Source: Lasiosphaeris hirsuta
Lineage: Eukaryota > Ascomycota > Sordariomycetes > Sordariales > Lasiosphaeriaceae
NCBI GenBank assembly: GCA_030549175.1
Contig: JAUKUA010000001.1
Coordinates: forward strand, 7,688,001-7,752,000
Length of the DNA stretch: 64,000 nt
Direction: 5' to 3'
Below the pieces are notes generated by a model. That model was not told where the DNA came from. It saw only the letters and a program-made list of their open reading frames with translations, and searched no databases. This document shows, piece by piece, positions 10,081 to 21,097 of this stretch. Within the stretch, counting starts at the first letter, position 1; each line of letters begins with the position of its first letter. Position numbers and translations under genes: made by a program.

Positions 10081-11021
10081 CAGGTATATTGGAAAGTAGT
10101 TCCTTGGCGAGACTCGCGGCCGCGGCCGCAGCACACGGGTGCCAGGCATCATTCTTGTGCGAGTCGGAATAGTCTGCAATGCCCCGAATCACGATGCACT
10201 CGAAGTTGTTCATCAGGCCTGCCGCCTCCATCTCGAAACAGATAGCTCCGCCAAGGTTTCCGCTAATCCTGTCACGCTCAGTGGCATTTTTCATCACTCG
10301 GTTCCCCGAAGCGATCAAGCCATAAAACACGCGCGGGCAGTCTCGCGGCGGCCGGGGCTTGGCTTTCTCGCCGTCGCAATTAGCGCATGTCGGCTGGCCT
10401 TGATGGTGCTCGTAGTCCGGCAGGAACAAGACGTCCTTCTCGGGCCTTGGTCGCTCATATTCGGTTAGGCAGTCGTGCCTCCTGTGCATCTCGGATAAGA
10501 AGTCACCGATCCGGTTTCTCTTTTTCAGCCGATGGTTGGACTTCATGGCTGTCAGCGCGCCCTTCCACTGCTCTGACGATGAGCGGAGGACACACACCCT
10601 TTCTGATGAATCCTTCGGTCGTTTCTTTCCCAAGGTCATATTCTACCACGCCACCGGTCTCACCTGTCGGTGTGCCCACGACCACATCGCCAAGCCGGAT
10701 ATCATTGCCATTGCTTGGCACGCCGCCTCCGATGCCGACCAGCAGACGCAGTTTGATCGCCGGGAACGTTCGGCCCATGTGAATAGCCACACCCGCAGCC
10801 GAATTGGTGCCTTGCGAGCCTTCGGGTAGAGATGCCAGGACCATGTTGTGCTCACCTAGGGAACCAAAGCTATAAGTGTTCGTACCGTCCTTAGGAGTGT
10901 CCAGCCTGTCATATTCTTCATTGAGCATGGCTCTGGCAGCCGTGATTTCCACTTCCAGGGGGCATATCATAGCCACGGTATATTTATCAAGGCTTAAGCG
11001 CGTCCCAGTGCTGCGCGACAT
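10081..11021 (-). pseudogene. Nucleoside-phosphorylase (PNP_UDP) domain gene with a frameshift
   Basis: From an ATG at 11021 the minus strand encodes YTVAMICPLEVEITAARAML, LLVGIGGGVPS and IRLGDVVVGTP. After a shift of frame near 10560 it continues with GALTAMKSNHRLKKRN, VFYGLIASGNRVMKNATER, ICFEMEAAGLMN and IRGIADYSDSHKND. This is the complete PNP_UDP domain that stands at the N-terminus of many fungal NLR proteins, where it is thought to act as an effector or a nucleosidase (family knowledge). The domain exon ends at a good donor (GTAAGT at 10080). No following exon matches in phase, and no NB-ARC domain follows. The frameshift cannot be explained by an intron (too short), so this is a pseudogene or a sequence error. 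If the base is restored, the domain reads through. Confidence 0.7.
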
Positions 11022-12731
11022 GTTGGTGTCTCCTCTCCCCAAGGCTTAAAAAAAAAAAGAAAAAAAAAGTAATCAATAACTGAAAGCTAATTAGGTGTGA
11101 TGGATGATAGGGCCGTTCTGTACCGGAAACTTTGAGGTTACCTTGCGTGGGTGGGGCGGGCAGGAGATCAGGTCTGTGGTTTTCCAACAAAACCCGCAAC
11201 GTCTCCCTTGCCTTGGACTCCATGGCTGCCCCGTCTAGGGTGTTACCCAGCCCCATCATTACTTGCGATAGTGTATAAGTGGCTCTAGTTAGGCTGACGG
11301 TAGGCCACTTAGCGCTCTGTGCTGATGCTGCTGCATGGCGGAGATTGGTTCTGGGCAGCGATACCACCTATTAGCTCACCCCGCCACTTAACTCTTAGGG
11401 GGCAGGGGGGTTATAGCATTGAGAGAGTATTACGCACCTCGCATCCAATAGCCGGTTAGTCTTCCAGTAGATAAAACCGACGGCGTAATAGCTATTCAGG
11501 GTGTGCTCGTGGAGTTCGCCAAAGACTTGGTCTTTGCGCGACCTCAGCACCTGTTGGTGGATCCTGAGAGACTCTTCTATTCTCCCATCTCCTTGGACCC
11601 CTCGAGCGGCGGGTCTGCATCCGTGAAGACTCTCCAGAGGGACCAAAGGTGGGGGATGTATTTTTCATACTCAATCCACTGATGATTGACAGGATTCATC
11701 CAAAGGGGGTTCTGCCTTGGAAATGCCGTCCGTATCATGCCCTGCGCTTGCGTGAAGACTTGTCGAAACTTTAGACGATCCTTACGGAGCTCGTGTAAGA
11801 TATAGCTGTGTACCGAGCGATGAACTCGGAGGAACTTTTGGTGCTGTGCCGTTTCCGAATCGATAAGGTAGCGTGATCGAAGGTGCCGTTCCGCTTCGAT
11901 GTTCTGTGCCTATGGATAGCGAGTCAATCGATGACTTTCGCTCTCAAGGGGAGTGGGACGGTTTCAAGCCCATACTTTGTCCAAGCGGAGAGATGGCCGC
12001 CGAGCAGCGTCGACTCTGGAATTGAATCCGGACCGAGGATGGACAGCATGTTGATGAAGTTTCTTGAGTCGCTGGGCAGATTGTTGACAGCCATGGAAAA
12101 ACACGGTCAGCATGCTTTTAGAGTACTGAGACATGGAGATGCACTCGCCACTAGCCCACAGCTCGAAGCTGTCCTGTTTTGCAAGGAACTCGTCCACGAA
12201 ATCTGAAAGCTCACAGTCGTCATCGGCACCTTGCATAAAGCCCACGACTAGAGCCAGGGCAAGGGGAAGCCTAGAAACCGACGTGGATACTGGGTATTGG
12301 GTAGTGAAGATCGGATGTTGGAAACAACATGAGCGGTTGAGTTCTGCACCTGCACCCCATTGAGGAAGGTCTGCCGCATGAATTCTTCATTTTGACTCTG
12401 TAGGGTGTCTATCAACTTAGTTAACTCAGCGTGATATTTTGTCCGCTTAGTACTACGAATCAACCTTGATGCCGAACCGTTTCAGGGTGAGCAATAAAGG
12501 GTGGACGAAGCCGACAGCTGTCATGGCCCTGGTTTCCCCATGCTTCTTAACCAGCTTGTCAATCATGTCATGACAAGAATCGTAGGTCGCCGAAGACAGC
12601 GTGCTGCGAAGTCGCCTCCTCGATGCTTCTGAAAGGGTCGCAAGATTGTCTTCGAAATTTTTATCCCACGAGCACGAGAAGGAGACCTTGTCCCAGGATG
12701 GAACGTTAGCCAAAGAAGAAGATGCAGCCAT
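11022..12731 (-). pseudogene. Degraded NLR: DUF7708-like N-terminus, NB-ARC tail and TPRs
   Basis: Minus-strand blocks appear in the right order for an NLR. An intact start (12731) encodes MAASSSLANVPSWDKV... YDSCHDMIDKLVKKHGETRAMTAVGF, the start of a common fungal STAND N-terminal domain. Then comes TKLIDTLQSQNEEFMRQTFL (12463-12248). Next are CELSDFVDEFLAKQDSFELW (12245-11964) and INMLSILGPDSIPES, which resemble the end of NB-ARC. A winged-helix-like RYLIDSETAQHQKFLRVHRS block follows (about 11880-11780), then TPR remnants around 11660-11140 (EESLRIHQQVLRSRKD, YYAVGFIYWK, ETLRVLLENHRPDL). The P-loop part of NB-ARC is deleted and several frameshifts separate the blocks. It ends immediately upstream of the phosphorylase-domain start at 11021. 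It is not functional. Confidence 0.6.
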
Positions 12732-13329
12732 CCCGATTTGCTCCGGAGGCTACGCGAAGTACCCTGAAGTGAAAACGGGTTGAAGTGGATTATTGCCGAA
12801 GAGGGGGGGTGAGTAAAGAAGGACTGCCAGCTTCGGACAGACCGCAGTCATCTTGCATGACTCGCGCCTGCCGTTTCAATCACAACATCGCCCTTCGCGC
12901 CTTCCGGGCTTGGAGGGGAGAACAGAGCCTCCCAAGGCCGAAGTGTTTGTTACACACCAGATCACTACCCCGCCGACTTGTGTGCAAAGTCGGACAAAGC
13001 TTTGCTCATTACAAAAAACACTTTTCTAGAAAGCTTCCTCGTCAGCCGCTCTCCGTCGCTGCCCCGAGTGCTCCGCATTCTTCCGCCTTGGGTACATTGA
13101 CAGCGATCCCTGGGTGCCTGCTGCCACACAGCCAATATCTGCACCATCCCTCCCTTCCGCTTTCCCCGCCGCCTTCCTTCGGTCGCAAAGTTTGTCCCCT
13201 AAGCGTTTCGCAGATCTGCCATCTCCGTTGCCGCCCCCTCACTGCTGTTTGCGTTTGTTGTTATGTTGCGATTCTGGCGCCCGTTCTTCTTCTGCCCCAA
13301 GCCCTCCGTCGCACGCGAATTCCGCCAAA
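12732..13329. other. Shared upstream region between divergent genes
   Basis: No gene was seen. The NLR remnant starts leftward at 12731 and the hydrolase rightward at 13330. The last 150 bases are pyrimidine-rich, as in fungal 5' leaders. An open frame covering this stretch on the plus strand has no recognisable domain. Confidence 0.4.
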
Positions 13330-14956
13330 ATGGTCACCAGCCAGCTCAAGGCCTTGGGACCCACCATCCAGGAGATCTGCTCCATCTGTGGTGTCGCTGG
13401 CGTCTCCACTGGGGTCGTTCACCGTGGCTCCGTCGTCTATAGTGACAGCTTTGGTTTTCGCGATGTCGAGGGCCGCGTCAAGGGCGACGGCGACACCATC
13501 TATTACCTGGGATCCATGACTAAAAGCTTTACAGCTGAGGCCATTGGAATCCTTGTCGAGGAAGGCAAGCTGAAGTGGGCAACCCCCGTCAAAGATGTGG
13601 TTCCCGAGTTCCGCCCTAACGATGAAACTATCTACAACCACGCGAACATAGTAGATCTCCTCAGCCACCGCACCGGTCTCGAGCTGTGCCGACTCCTTCT
13701 GGGCCCAGTCAAACAACAACATCCTTCGAGAGAGAGACCAGGGGCTCCGCACCATCAACCAGCTCCGCGCCGTGACTCCCTTCCGAGGGGAATATCGACA
13801 CAATAGCTGGGGTTACGAGATCGCTGGGAGAGTCATTGAGAGCCTCACCGGGGGGTCTTATTCAGACTTCCTATCCGACAAGATCTTCAAGCCTCCGGGC
13901 ATGAGCCGTACATTTAATAACGACTCGGAGTGCCATGGCTCAGACAACGTCGCTAAGGGGTACATGACATACGACGACGCCACGCCTTGCCCTGTCCCCC
14001 GCCCTCACATGGCCGAGGGTACCCTGATGAACCCCGCTGGAGGTATCCAGAGCTCTGTCAATGACCTGCTCAAGTACTACACCACTCTGGTGAAGTCGTT
14101 GAACGATCCGCAGGAAACTGGGAGGACCGCCACGCCAGGCTCGCCCCTGAAACAGTTGCTCCCGCTACTGAGCGGTAGCATACGTACGGCGGCGAGCCTT
14201 CGTGAGCAGAGCTACGCCATGGGTTGGGCCAGGGTCCAGCTTCCTGGCAGACTTTGTGATACCTCCCGAAACCAAGCCGCCATGTCTCGAATGCCTGTCA
14301 TCGGCGATTCTGAGCACTCCCGACTCGCCATCTATCACCATGGAATGCTGGTTGGCTTTAAAAACGCTGTCTACATCTTCCCCGAGACCGAGACGGTGGT
14401 CTTGCCCTTGTCTAATGCCGTTTCCATCAACGATGGCCCCGATTGGATCGGTCATCTCATCATCCAAACCCTGTTTGACGATCCCGTCAAGCACGATTAC
14501 GTCGCCTTGGCCCGAGACACGCTGTCCTTCGGACTCGGAACTTACAACCGCATCGAGCGCGAGATCAAAGCCGAGTTGCAAAGCAAGACTGCTAGCGCAC
14601 CCAAGCCACTCCGCTTGTATGTCGGCAAATACTACAATAAAATGAAGACTTTCTACATGGACATATCCATCAAGGGTAACGACGAGCTGTGGATGAATCT
14701 GCAGGGGAATTCCGTGGAAAATTACCGGCTGAAACATCATAACGGTGACGAGTTCACTTGGCACATGCCGCGAAACGAGCAGGTCAAGCGGGGAAGGAAC
14801 CCCATCATGTACATGGAGTACTGGAAGATCAAATTTTGTTGCGGGACAGAAAACACGGCTCAGAGGATATTCTGGGTTATCGAGAGGGACCTACCGGGTG
14901 ACGGTATGGAGCTCACTAAAGAAATGCCGACTACGGGTGAGCATCAGGAGCTGTGA
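13330..14956 (+). pseudogene. Beta-lactamase-like serine hydrolase with a frameshift
   Basis: From ATG 13330 (context GCCAAAATGG) the protein reads VSTGVVHRGSVVYSDSFGFRD, then YLGSMTKSF with the class C beta-lactamase SxxK nucleophile motif (Ser-Met-Thr-Lys), up to LLSHRTGLE. There the frame must shift at about 13683; a missing AG dinucleotide in GAGAGC would explain it. It continues in the next frame with SFWAQSNNNILRERDQGLRT, GYEIAGRVIESLTGG, and HHGMLVGF, the HxG-type motif, to the stop at 14956. The YxN site normally before WGYEIAG reads HNS, so the catalytic Tyr appears lost. Intact relatives are fungal serine hydrolases/transpeptidase-like enzymes, some in secondary-metabolite clusters. 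With a frameshift and an altered active site it is probably dead; a single sequencing error could explain the frameshift but not the Tyr change. Confidence 0.75.
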
Positions 14957-17114
14957 ATCGGTGAGGCCTCGAGACGTGATGTTCACCTGATGCAATGCCA
15001 TAGATAATAGATGGGGCGTTCAGGGGGGTGGGGAAGCAGATTTGAGGATATTTCCCCCATAGTCGGATATGTACATAGGTACTCAATCGCCAAGGCATTT
15101 AGATTTGCACACTTACACTCCCGGGTTGCATCAAGAGCCGGAAAGGAAGCACTAATCAGGACTCATGGTAGGATGCATTACTCATGGGATGTAAATGATT
15201 GGCGCAAAGGGGATCGGGAGAGTGCAGCAATAAAATGCGCCGAACCACAACCGGTATCATTAGACCGCGGCTCGAACTCAAGTACTCAAGTATATCAAGC
15301 TCTGGGAACCCAGATGCTCAAGGTATCCAGCACAGGCAGCAGGCTCCTGCTTTTCGCGAAATCTTGACTTCTCCACACACGGAAAGAAAGCCATACCGCG
15401 AAACACGCCAACGCACTCGAACCACTTTGGTAGGCCTTCTTCTTTTCCCACAATTCCTTCTCACCTTGTTGGGCTCCAAGCCTGCTTGGATGTAACTGAG
15501 CCTCATCTCTCCAGCTGAACGAGCAGCGAGGGCGCAAACAGAGATGGCCCCACAAGACGGCCCGTAGAGCTCCGGCAAACCCAAAGCCACAACTAGTGAC
15601 CCGCAAAGTTTAGCTAGACATGGGCAGAAGCACATAATAAGAACCGGCAGCTCGACCTGGTGGCAAGCCGCTTTGGCAGCAGAAGAAAAAGAGGGTCGGC
15701 AGCAGCCATGGACAAGCACTGTGGACAAGGATGGGATGGATTACAGCAAGACCAACTACTACACCACTCCTTCGGGCATCATGTCTTTCGACGAGACGAC
15801 GAACTGAACCGAGCCATGTCTCTGAGGTCGGGTACTCCCCAAGCACCTCCCTAGGTACCTTAGTTAGCAGATAGCATTTCGGAATGGCAATAAGCCTGGA
15901 TAGACGGCAACTCCCGTTCGCGGAGCCCATTTCTTCTTCGGGTGTTGGCATCACTTTGGATGTGCAGCAACCGCACAGGCTGGCCGCTGAACCGATTGCT
16001 AGCATTTGGGTATTTGTCCAGACTGACATAGAAGAGCAAACCACAACCGTAAGCACAAAAGCAAGCAGGAAGCTGCATGTTCAGAGCAGCCCATCTCCAG
16101 GCACCAAGCCTTCATTGCTGCTTGCGTCTGACTTACACTCACCTAAAGGAGCCCTCATAGGAGATATCTCTCTATTTAAACCAGTCTGACTGCCACCCAC
16201 CCCTCATGTTCTTCCCACCAGATCATAGGAAGCCGGTACCTCGACGTGGTTCTTTTTGATTGGTCACTATATCCGTGAAGACCCCGGGGGTACGGAAATA
16301 AGAATGTGAAGAGAGAGGGTAAGGAAACAAAGGGGTATTAGAGGCGCTTTGGATAAGGTTACAGGGTGTTAGTTCCCTTATTTCTAGGAGAATTCACAAC
16401 CACTTATCGGGCTAGGTCCCAAAACCTGGCCCCTTCCACTTAAACAAAGTTATATCAACAGCATTTTCCTTTTCTAAAAAAAAAAAAAAATAAAAAAACT
16501 TCGCCCCACCTTTCCTTTCTCCACGCCCTGCGACCCCAAAATTCTAGGTCCCGAAACCTGGCCCATTGCATGCGAGGAGGCGTGGCGCTAGTTACGGAAG
16601 GTAGTTAAATAGTAGCAAAAGCGGCTCTGTGTTTACCTCCGAATAACTCTGTACGGGTGATATAGTGTGGGCGAGACAGAGCAATGGTGATGGGATTGGT
16701 GGTGTTGCGGGCCAGGATTTCCTGGCCCTGCAACAGCTATCTAGGTGTTGGCCCAAGGGCACTAGCTAGGCGAGGTGGCGTGTGCACCCTGCACCCTCGA
16801 GGTGGACCTCCAATGCGTGTCAAGGTCAGCCTCAATACGCCCGCCCTTGTTCGTAAGCCAATCGGCAACCTACCACAGCCGCTGAGCCTGGCCAATTATC
16901 CTCATTTTTGTCTCTGATCGATATTCTTGGCCGCCACTCCGTTGGGCTTCCTCGGGCTCCCTCAGGAACGCCGATTTGTCTCGTCGAGTTTCTCCGGCCG
17001 ATGCCCTCAGGTGTTCACCAAACGCCCCCAGACCCACGACCCGCACCTTCTCAATAGCCCGTTGATGACATGCTCAAAGCTCAATCTTTCTGGAAGCGAT
17101 ACGAGTAGGGTACC
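14957..17114. other. 2.2 kb with no supported gene
   Basis: Open frames on both strands (15318-16056 minus, 15884-16189 plus, 16927-17271 plus) show no domain. It contains a pair of 21-bp direct repeats at 16412-16432 and 16544-16564 with one mismatch, an A-rich run at about 16476-16498, and a dispersed repeat copy at 16667-16790. The last part is the upstream region of the NACHT-ankyrin gene. Confidence 0.4.
16667..16790 (+). repeat. Dispersed repeat, copy 1
   Basis: About 120 bases match 34261-34376 with small insertions and deletions. The best conserved cores are GACAGAGCAATGG, CCAGGATTTCCTGGCCCTGC and GGTGGCGTGTGCACCC. It contains a short palindrome (CCAGGATTTCCTGG). It is non-coding and probably a small non-autonomous element or an end of a larger transposon. 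Confidence 0.65.
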
Positions 17115-20100
17115 ATGCGGCGACTGCGGCGACTGCGGCAATTGCGGTCGACTCTGCAAGAGCGCCTACGGTCAACTCTGCGCGGGCTGCGTGAGAGGCG
17201 ACCGTCTGCCAAGTCCTCCACTCCTCCCGACCCCCAAAGCGACTGCCCGCCACCCGCCGAACATGGTCTGATCGAAGCATCCACGGATTGCGACCGCCTC
17301 GAGCCCGACTGTGCCCCGGCTCAAGACCTGCCCACATGCCTCTGGGACCGCGCGTACAGAACTCTTGGGGAAAATGATCCAGAGCTAGTAGAGAAGTACG
17401 AGAAATTGCTATTCGACGAGTTAAAAACAATAGGTGTGATTGTCCCCCCCTCCCCCCCCCCTCCCCCCTTAGGCTACTGTGCGGGCGCTAACTTATCATC
17501 GGCGTAGACCCGACGGCGGACAAGGCCGGCAATACGACGACTGCCAATACGAGCGATAAATTGGATCGGGAGCGATTGCAGACAATAATCAAACAAGGCT
17601 TGCAGCGACTGGAAGAAAAGAAACTCAAATACACCATTGCCGGCCATGAATTCGCCGTGGGGGATTGTATTGCTCAAGCTGCCGACCTGGTGTTGTGGGC
17701 CAAGGGTTGGATCTCTCTCGCCACCCAGGCCTCGCCCGAAGCTTCGATTGCCTGGGCTGGCATTGCTATGGTCCTCCCGCTTCTCACGAATACCAGGACT
17801 GCCGAGGAAGCCAATCATGAAGGCTTCACTTACGTGACCACTCGGATGGACTACTACGCGGCGTTTGAACCAATGTTTTTCCGCCTTGCGCGAAGTTGTG
17901 ACGTTGTCGGCGACAAAGAGTTGATGAATAATGTCACGACCCACATTGTGGACCTCTATGAGCAAATTTTGGCATTCCAACTCCGAAGTGTCCTCAGATT
18001 CTACAAAACTCGCCTTGGGGTAATTGCACGGGATATGGTCCGGTACGACGACTGGGAAGATTGGCAGAAGAAGATCACAGGTCTGGAGGATATCGTCAAT
18101 AAAGATTTAAAGCTTATCAACGCCTTCGTGTCGAGAGAGAATCTGGAACAACACGGTGAGAAGCTTGAGAAACTGCGGAATGCGAGCACCCAGTCCCTCG
18201 ATACTATGCGGCGGTTACTCGCCACCCAAGAGGAGCATCTCCAAGCTGCGAAAGAAACCCTTGAACTCCAGAGAGAGATTGTCAAGCGGAGTCTGACCGA
18301 AAAGGAGGAACGGTGTCACCAATCGTTTCGCCTCGCAGGCACCAAGGGTGTCTCGTACGAGTGGTACAAAGACCGCGTGCAAGACAGAGTGGAAAATACC
18401 TGTCAGTGGTTCCTCGAACACGAGAACTTCATTCAGTGGCTCAAACAAGACTCGGGGCCGCTGTTGGTTTCGGCAGACCCCGGCTGCGGGAAGTCAGTCC
18501 TGGCGAAATATCTGATCGACCAGGCGCTACCTAGGGCCTCCAACGCCAGTATCTGCTACTTTTTTTTCAAGGATCAGGACCAGAATACCGTCAGCCAAGC
18601 GCTCTGTGCGCTACTTCATCAGCTCTTCACGCACCAGCCTCTTCTGATCCGCCATGCCATGTCAAAACATGCGCAGGACGGCCCGGCTCTAGTCAACAAC
18701 ACAGTGGCGTTGTGGAGCATTTTGGAAGACGCCATACAGGATGCACAAGCAGGACCCGTTATCGTAGTCCTGGATGCGCTGGATGAATGCCTCGAACCTG
18801 AGTTCCGGGATTTAGCTCGCAAGCTGAAACAACTCCATCGAAACATACAGCGGCAGCAATCTCACGGCAAGATTCGGACTCTCCTAACTTGCCGCCCATA
18901 CGAGAGTATAGTCGCAGATTTTCGGGAGCTGGCCCAAGACTTCCCATTCATCCGCATTCCAGGCGAAGACGAGTCAGATGCCATCAGCAGAGAAGTGAAT
19001 CTCGTTGTCGTACATCGAGTCGAGCAACTTGCACAGGAGAAGATGCTAGATGATGACGTTAAGGCCCGCTTGAAAGAGCGGCTACTCGAGATCAAACACC
19101 GCACATACCTTTGGGTGTACCTTGTGTTCGACTTCCTCAAGGACTTTGACTTTAAAAAGACTATAAAGGGCGTCGATGCCAGCATTGCAACGCTCCCAGA
19201 GAATGTCAACCAAGCATATGAGAAGATTCTCAGCAAATCTCGCGAGGCCACCATAGTTCGAAAAGCGCTAAGTATCATCTTGGCGGCAAGCCGGCCTCTG
19301 ACACTGGCGGAGATGAACATCGCCGTCAACACAGACACCGAGGCCGACAGCGCAGAGGCTCTCGACTTGGAAAAGGAAGAGGATTTCCAAGTCCGTCTCA
19401 GGTCTTGGTGTGGATTGTTTGTCTCGATTTACCACGGCAAGATCTATTTCCTCCACCAGACAGCCAGGGAATTTCTCCTCGCCCGTCCGTCGCCACCTAC
19501 GGCAGTCATTCCAGGTTCACACTGGCACCACTCCATCATAACACGCGATGCTCACCAAGTCCTTGCTGAGGTCTGCGTCGCCTACCTCGATCTTTTCAAT
19601 TCACCTGAGCATTCTCCGACGGGGTCATGTCTCGATTTCTTGAATTACTCAGCCAACTACTGGGCTCAGCATTTCCGCGAAGCTCGACTCAACGGTCCCA
19701 TTAGCATTATCGATCGTGCAGTCAGGATCTACGACCCACACTTGGAAAGCCTCTCGAAATGGCATGGGATCTACCACCAGTCGTATATTAGCACTCTGGG
19801 CGGTCGACCCTCTCTCTGTCTCGCAGCATGTTTAGGCCACGAGGCTGTTGCCAAGCTTTTACTTGATAAAGGTGTCGATTTCGAAGCGAAGGATTCTGAT
19901 GGCCAAACACCACTTATCTGGGCCGCTCGAAACGGCCACGAGGCTGTTGTCAAGCTTTTACTTGATAAAGGTGTCGATTTCGAAGCGAAGGATTCTACTT
20001 ATGGCCAAACACCACTTATCTGGGCCTCTGAAAACGGCCACGAGGCTGTTGTCAAGCTGTTACTTGATAAAGGTGTCGATCTCGAAGCGAAGGATTCTGA

Positions 20101-21097
20101 TGGCCAAACACCACTTATCTGGGCCGCTCGAAAGGGCCACGAGGCTGTTGTCAAGCTTTTACTTGATAAAGGTGTCGATTTCGAAGCGAAGGATTCTACT
20201 TATGGCCAAACACCACTTATCTGGGCCGCTCGAAACGGCCACGAGGCTGTTGTCAAGCTTTTACTTGATAAAGGTGTCGATTTCGAAGCGAAGGATTCTA
20301 CTTATGGCCAAACACCACTTATCTGGGCCGCTCGAAACGGCCACGAGGCTGTTGTCAAGCTTTTACTTGATAAAGGTGTCGATTTCGAAGCGAAGGATTC
20401 TACTTATGGCCAAACACCACTTATCTGGGCCTCTGAAAACGGCCACGAGGCTGTTGTCAAGCTGTTACTTGATAAAGGTGTCGATCTCGAAGCGAAGGAT
20501 TCTGATGGCCAAACACCACTTATCTGGGCCGCTCGAAAGGGCCACGAGGCTGTTGTCAAGCTTTTACTTGATAAAGGTGTCGATTTCGAAGCGAAGGATT
20601 CTACTTATGGCCAAACACCACTTATCTGGGCCGCTCGAAACGGCCACGAGGCTGTTGTCAAGCTTTTACTTGATAAAGGTGTCGATTTCGAAGCGAAGGA
20701 TTCTACTTATGGCCAAACACCACTTATCTGGGCCGCTCGAAACGGCCACGAGGCTGTTGTCAAGCTTTTACTTGATAAAGGTGTCGATTTCGAAGCGAAG
20801 GATTCTACTTATGGCCAAACACCACTTATCTGGGCCGCTCGAAACGGCCACGAGGCTGTTGTCAAGCTTTTACTTGATAAAGGTGTCGATTTCGAAGCGA
20901 AGGATTCTACTTATGGCCAAACACCACTTATCTGGGCCTCTGAAAACGGCCACGAGGCTGTTGTCAAGCTTTTACTTGATAAAGGTGTCGATTTCGAAGC
21001 GAAGAATTCTGATGGCCGAACACCACTTATCTGGGCCGCTGAAAACGGCCATGAGGCAATTATAAAACTGCTGAGAAACAGAGGGGCTAAAAACTAA
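17115..21097 (+). CDS. NACHT-ankyrin NLR with near-identical ankyrin repeats, 2 exons
   Basis: Exon 1 is 17115-17433 and exon 2 is 17508-21097, giving 1302 residues. The intron (74 bp) has donor GTGTGA and a C-rich tract before TAG; splicing joins LFDELKTI to DPTADKAGN and bypasses an in-frame stop at 17489. Residues 1-30 are Arg/Leu-rich. About 75-330 match the NACHT N-terminal domain of fungal NLRs (CLWDRAYRTLGENDPELVEKYEKLL begins it). A helical, coiled-coil-like linker precedes the NACHT ATPase, with Walker A DPGCGKS (Lys435), Walker B VVLDALDEC (Asp529, Asp532) and LLTCRPY. From about 872 to the end there are 13 ankyrin units. Units 2-12 are almost identical at DNA level and alternate between 33 and 34 residues (DSD and DSTY joints). 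Such NLRs act in fungal self/non-self recognition, with repeats as the ligand-sensing part (family knowledge). It looks intact and functional. Confidence 0.9.
19893..21006 (+). repeat. Ankyrin-coding tandem repeat, 99/102-bp units with a 405-bp super-repeat
   Basis: Eleven nearly identical ankyrin units (99 or 102 bp) lie in tandem. Four-unit blocks 20003-20407 and 20408-20812 appear identical base for base (405 bp each), which marks a recent block duplication or ongoing homogenisation. Flanking units 1 and 13 are more diverged. Confidence 0.9.

Noticed and set aside
12785..13519. A 244-residue plus frame upstream of the hydrolase
   Set aside because: It has no domain and overlaps the hydrolase start in another frame; probably 5' leader.
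15318..16056. Overlapping minus-strand frames of 136 and 148 residues
   Set aside because: No recognisable motif or splice pattern; composition is like random GC-rich sequence.
19893..21006. Regular repeat spacing suggestive of a CRISPR-like array
   Set aside because: Units are coding ankyrin repeats without unique spacers, in a eukaryotic sequence.
19848..21065. A 405-residue open frame overlapping the ankyrin array in another frame
   Set aside because: It is a by-product of the repeat: the same LLSSFYLIKVSISKRR-like peptide recurs because the DNA unit length is a multiple of three. The real frame carries NACHT and ankyrin motifs.
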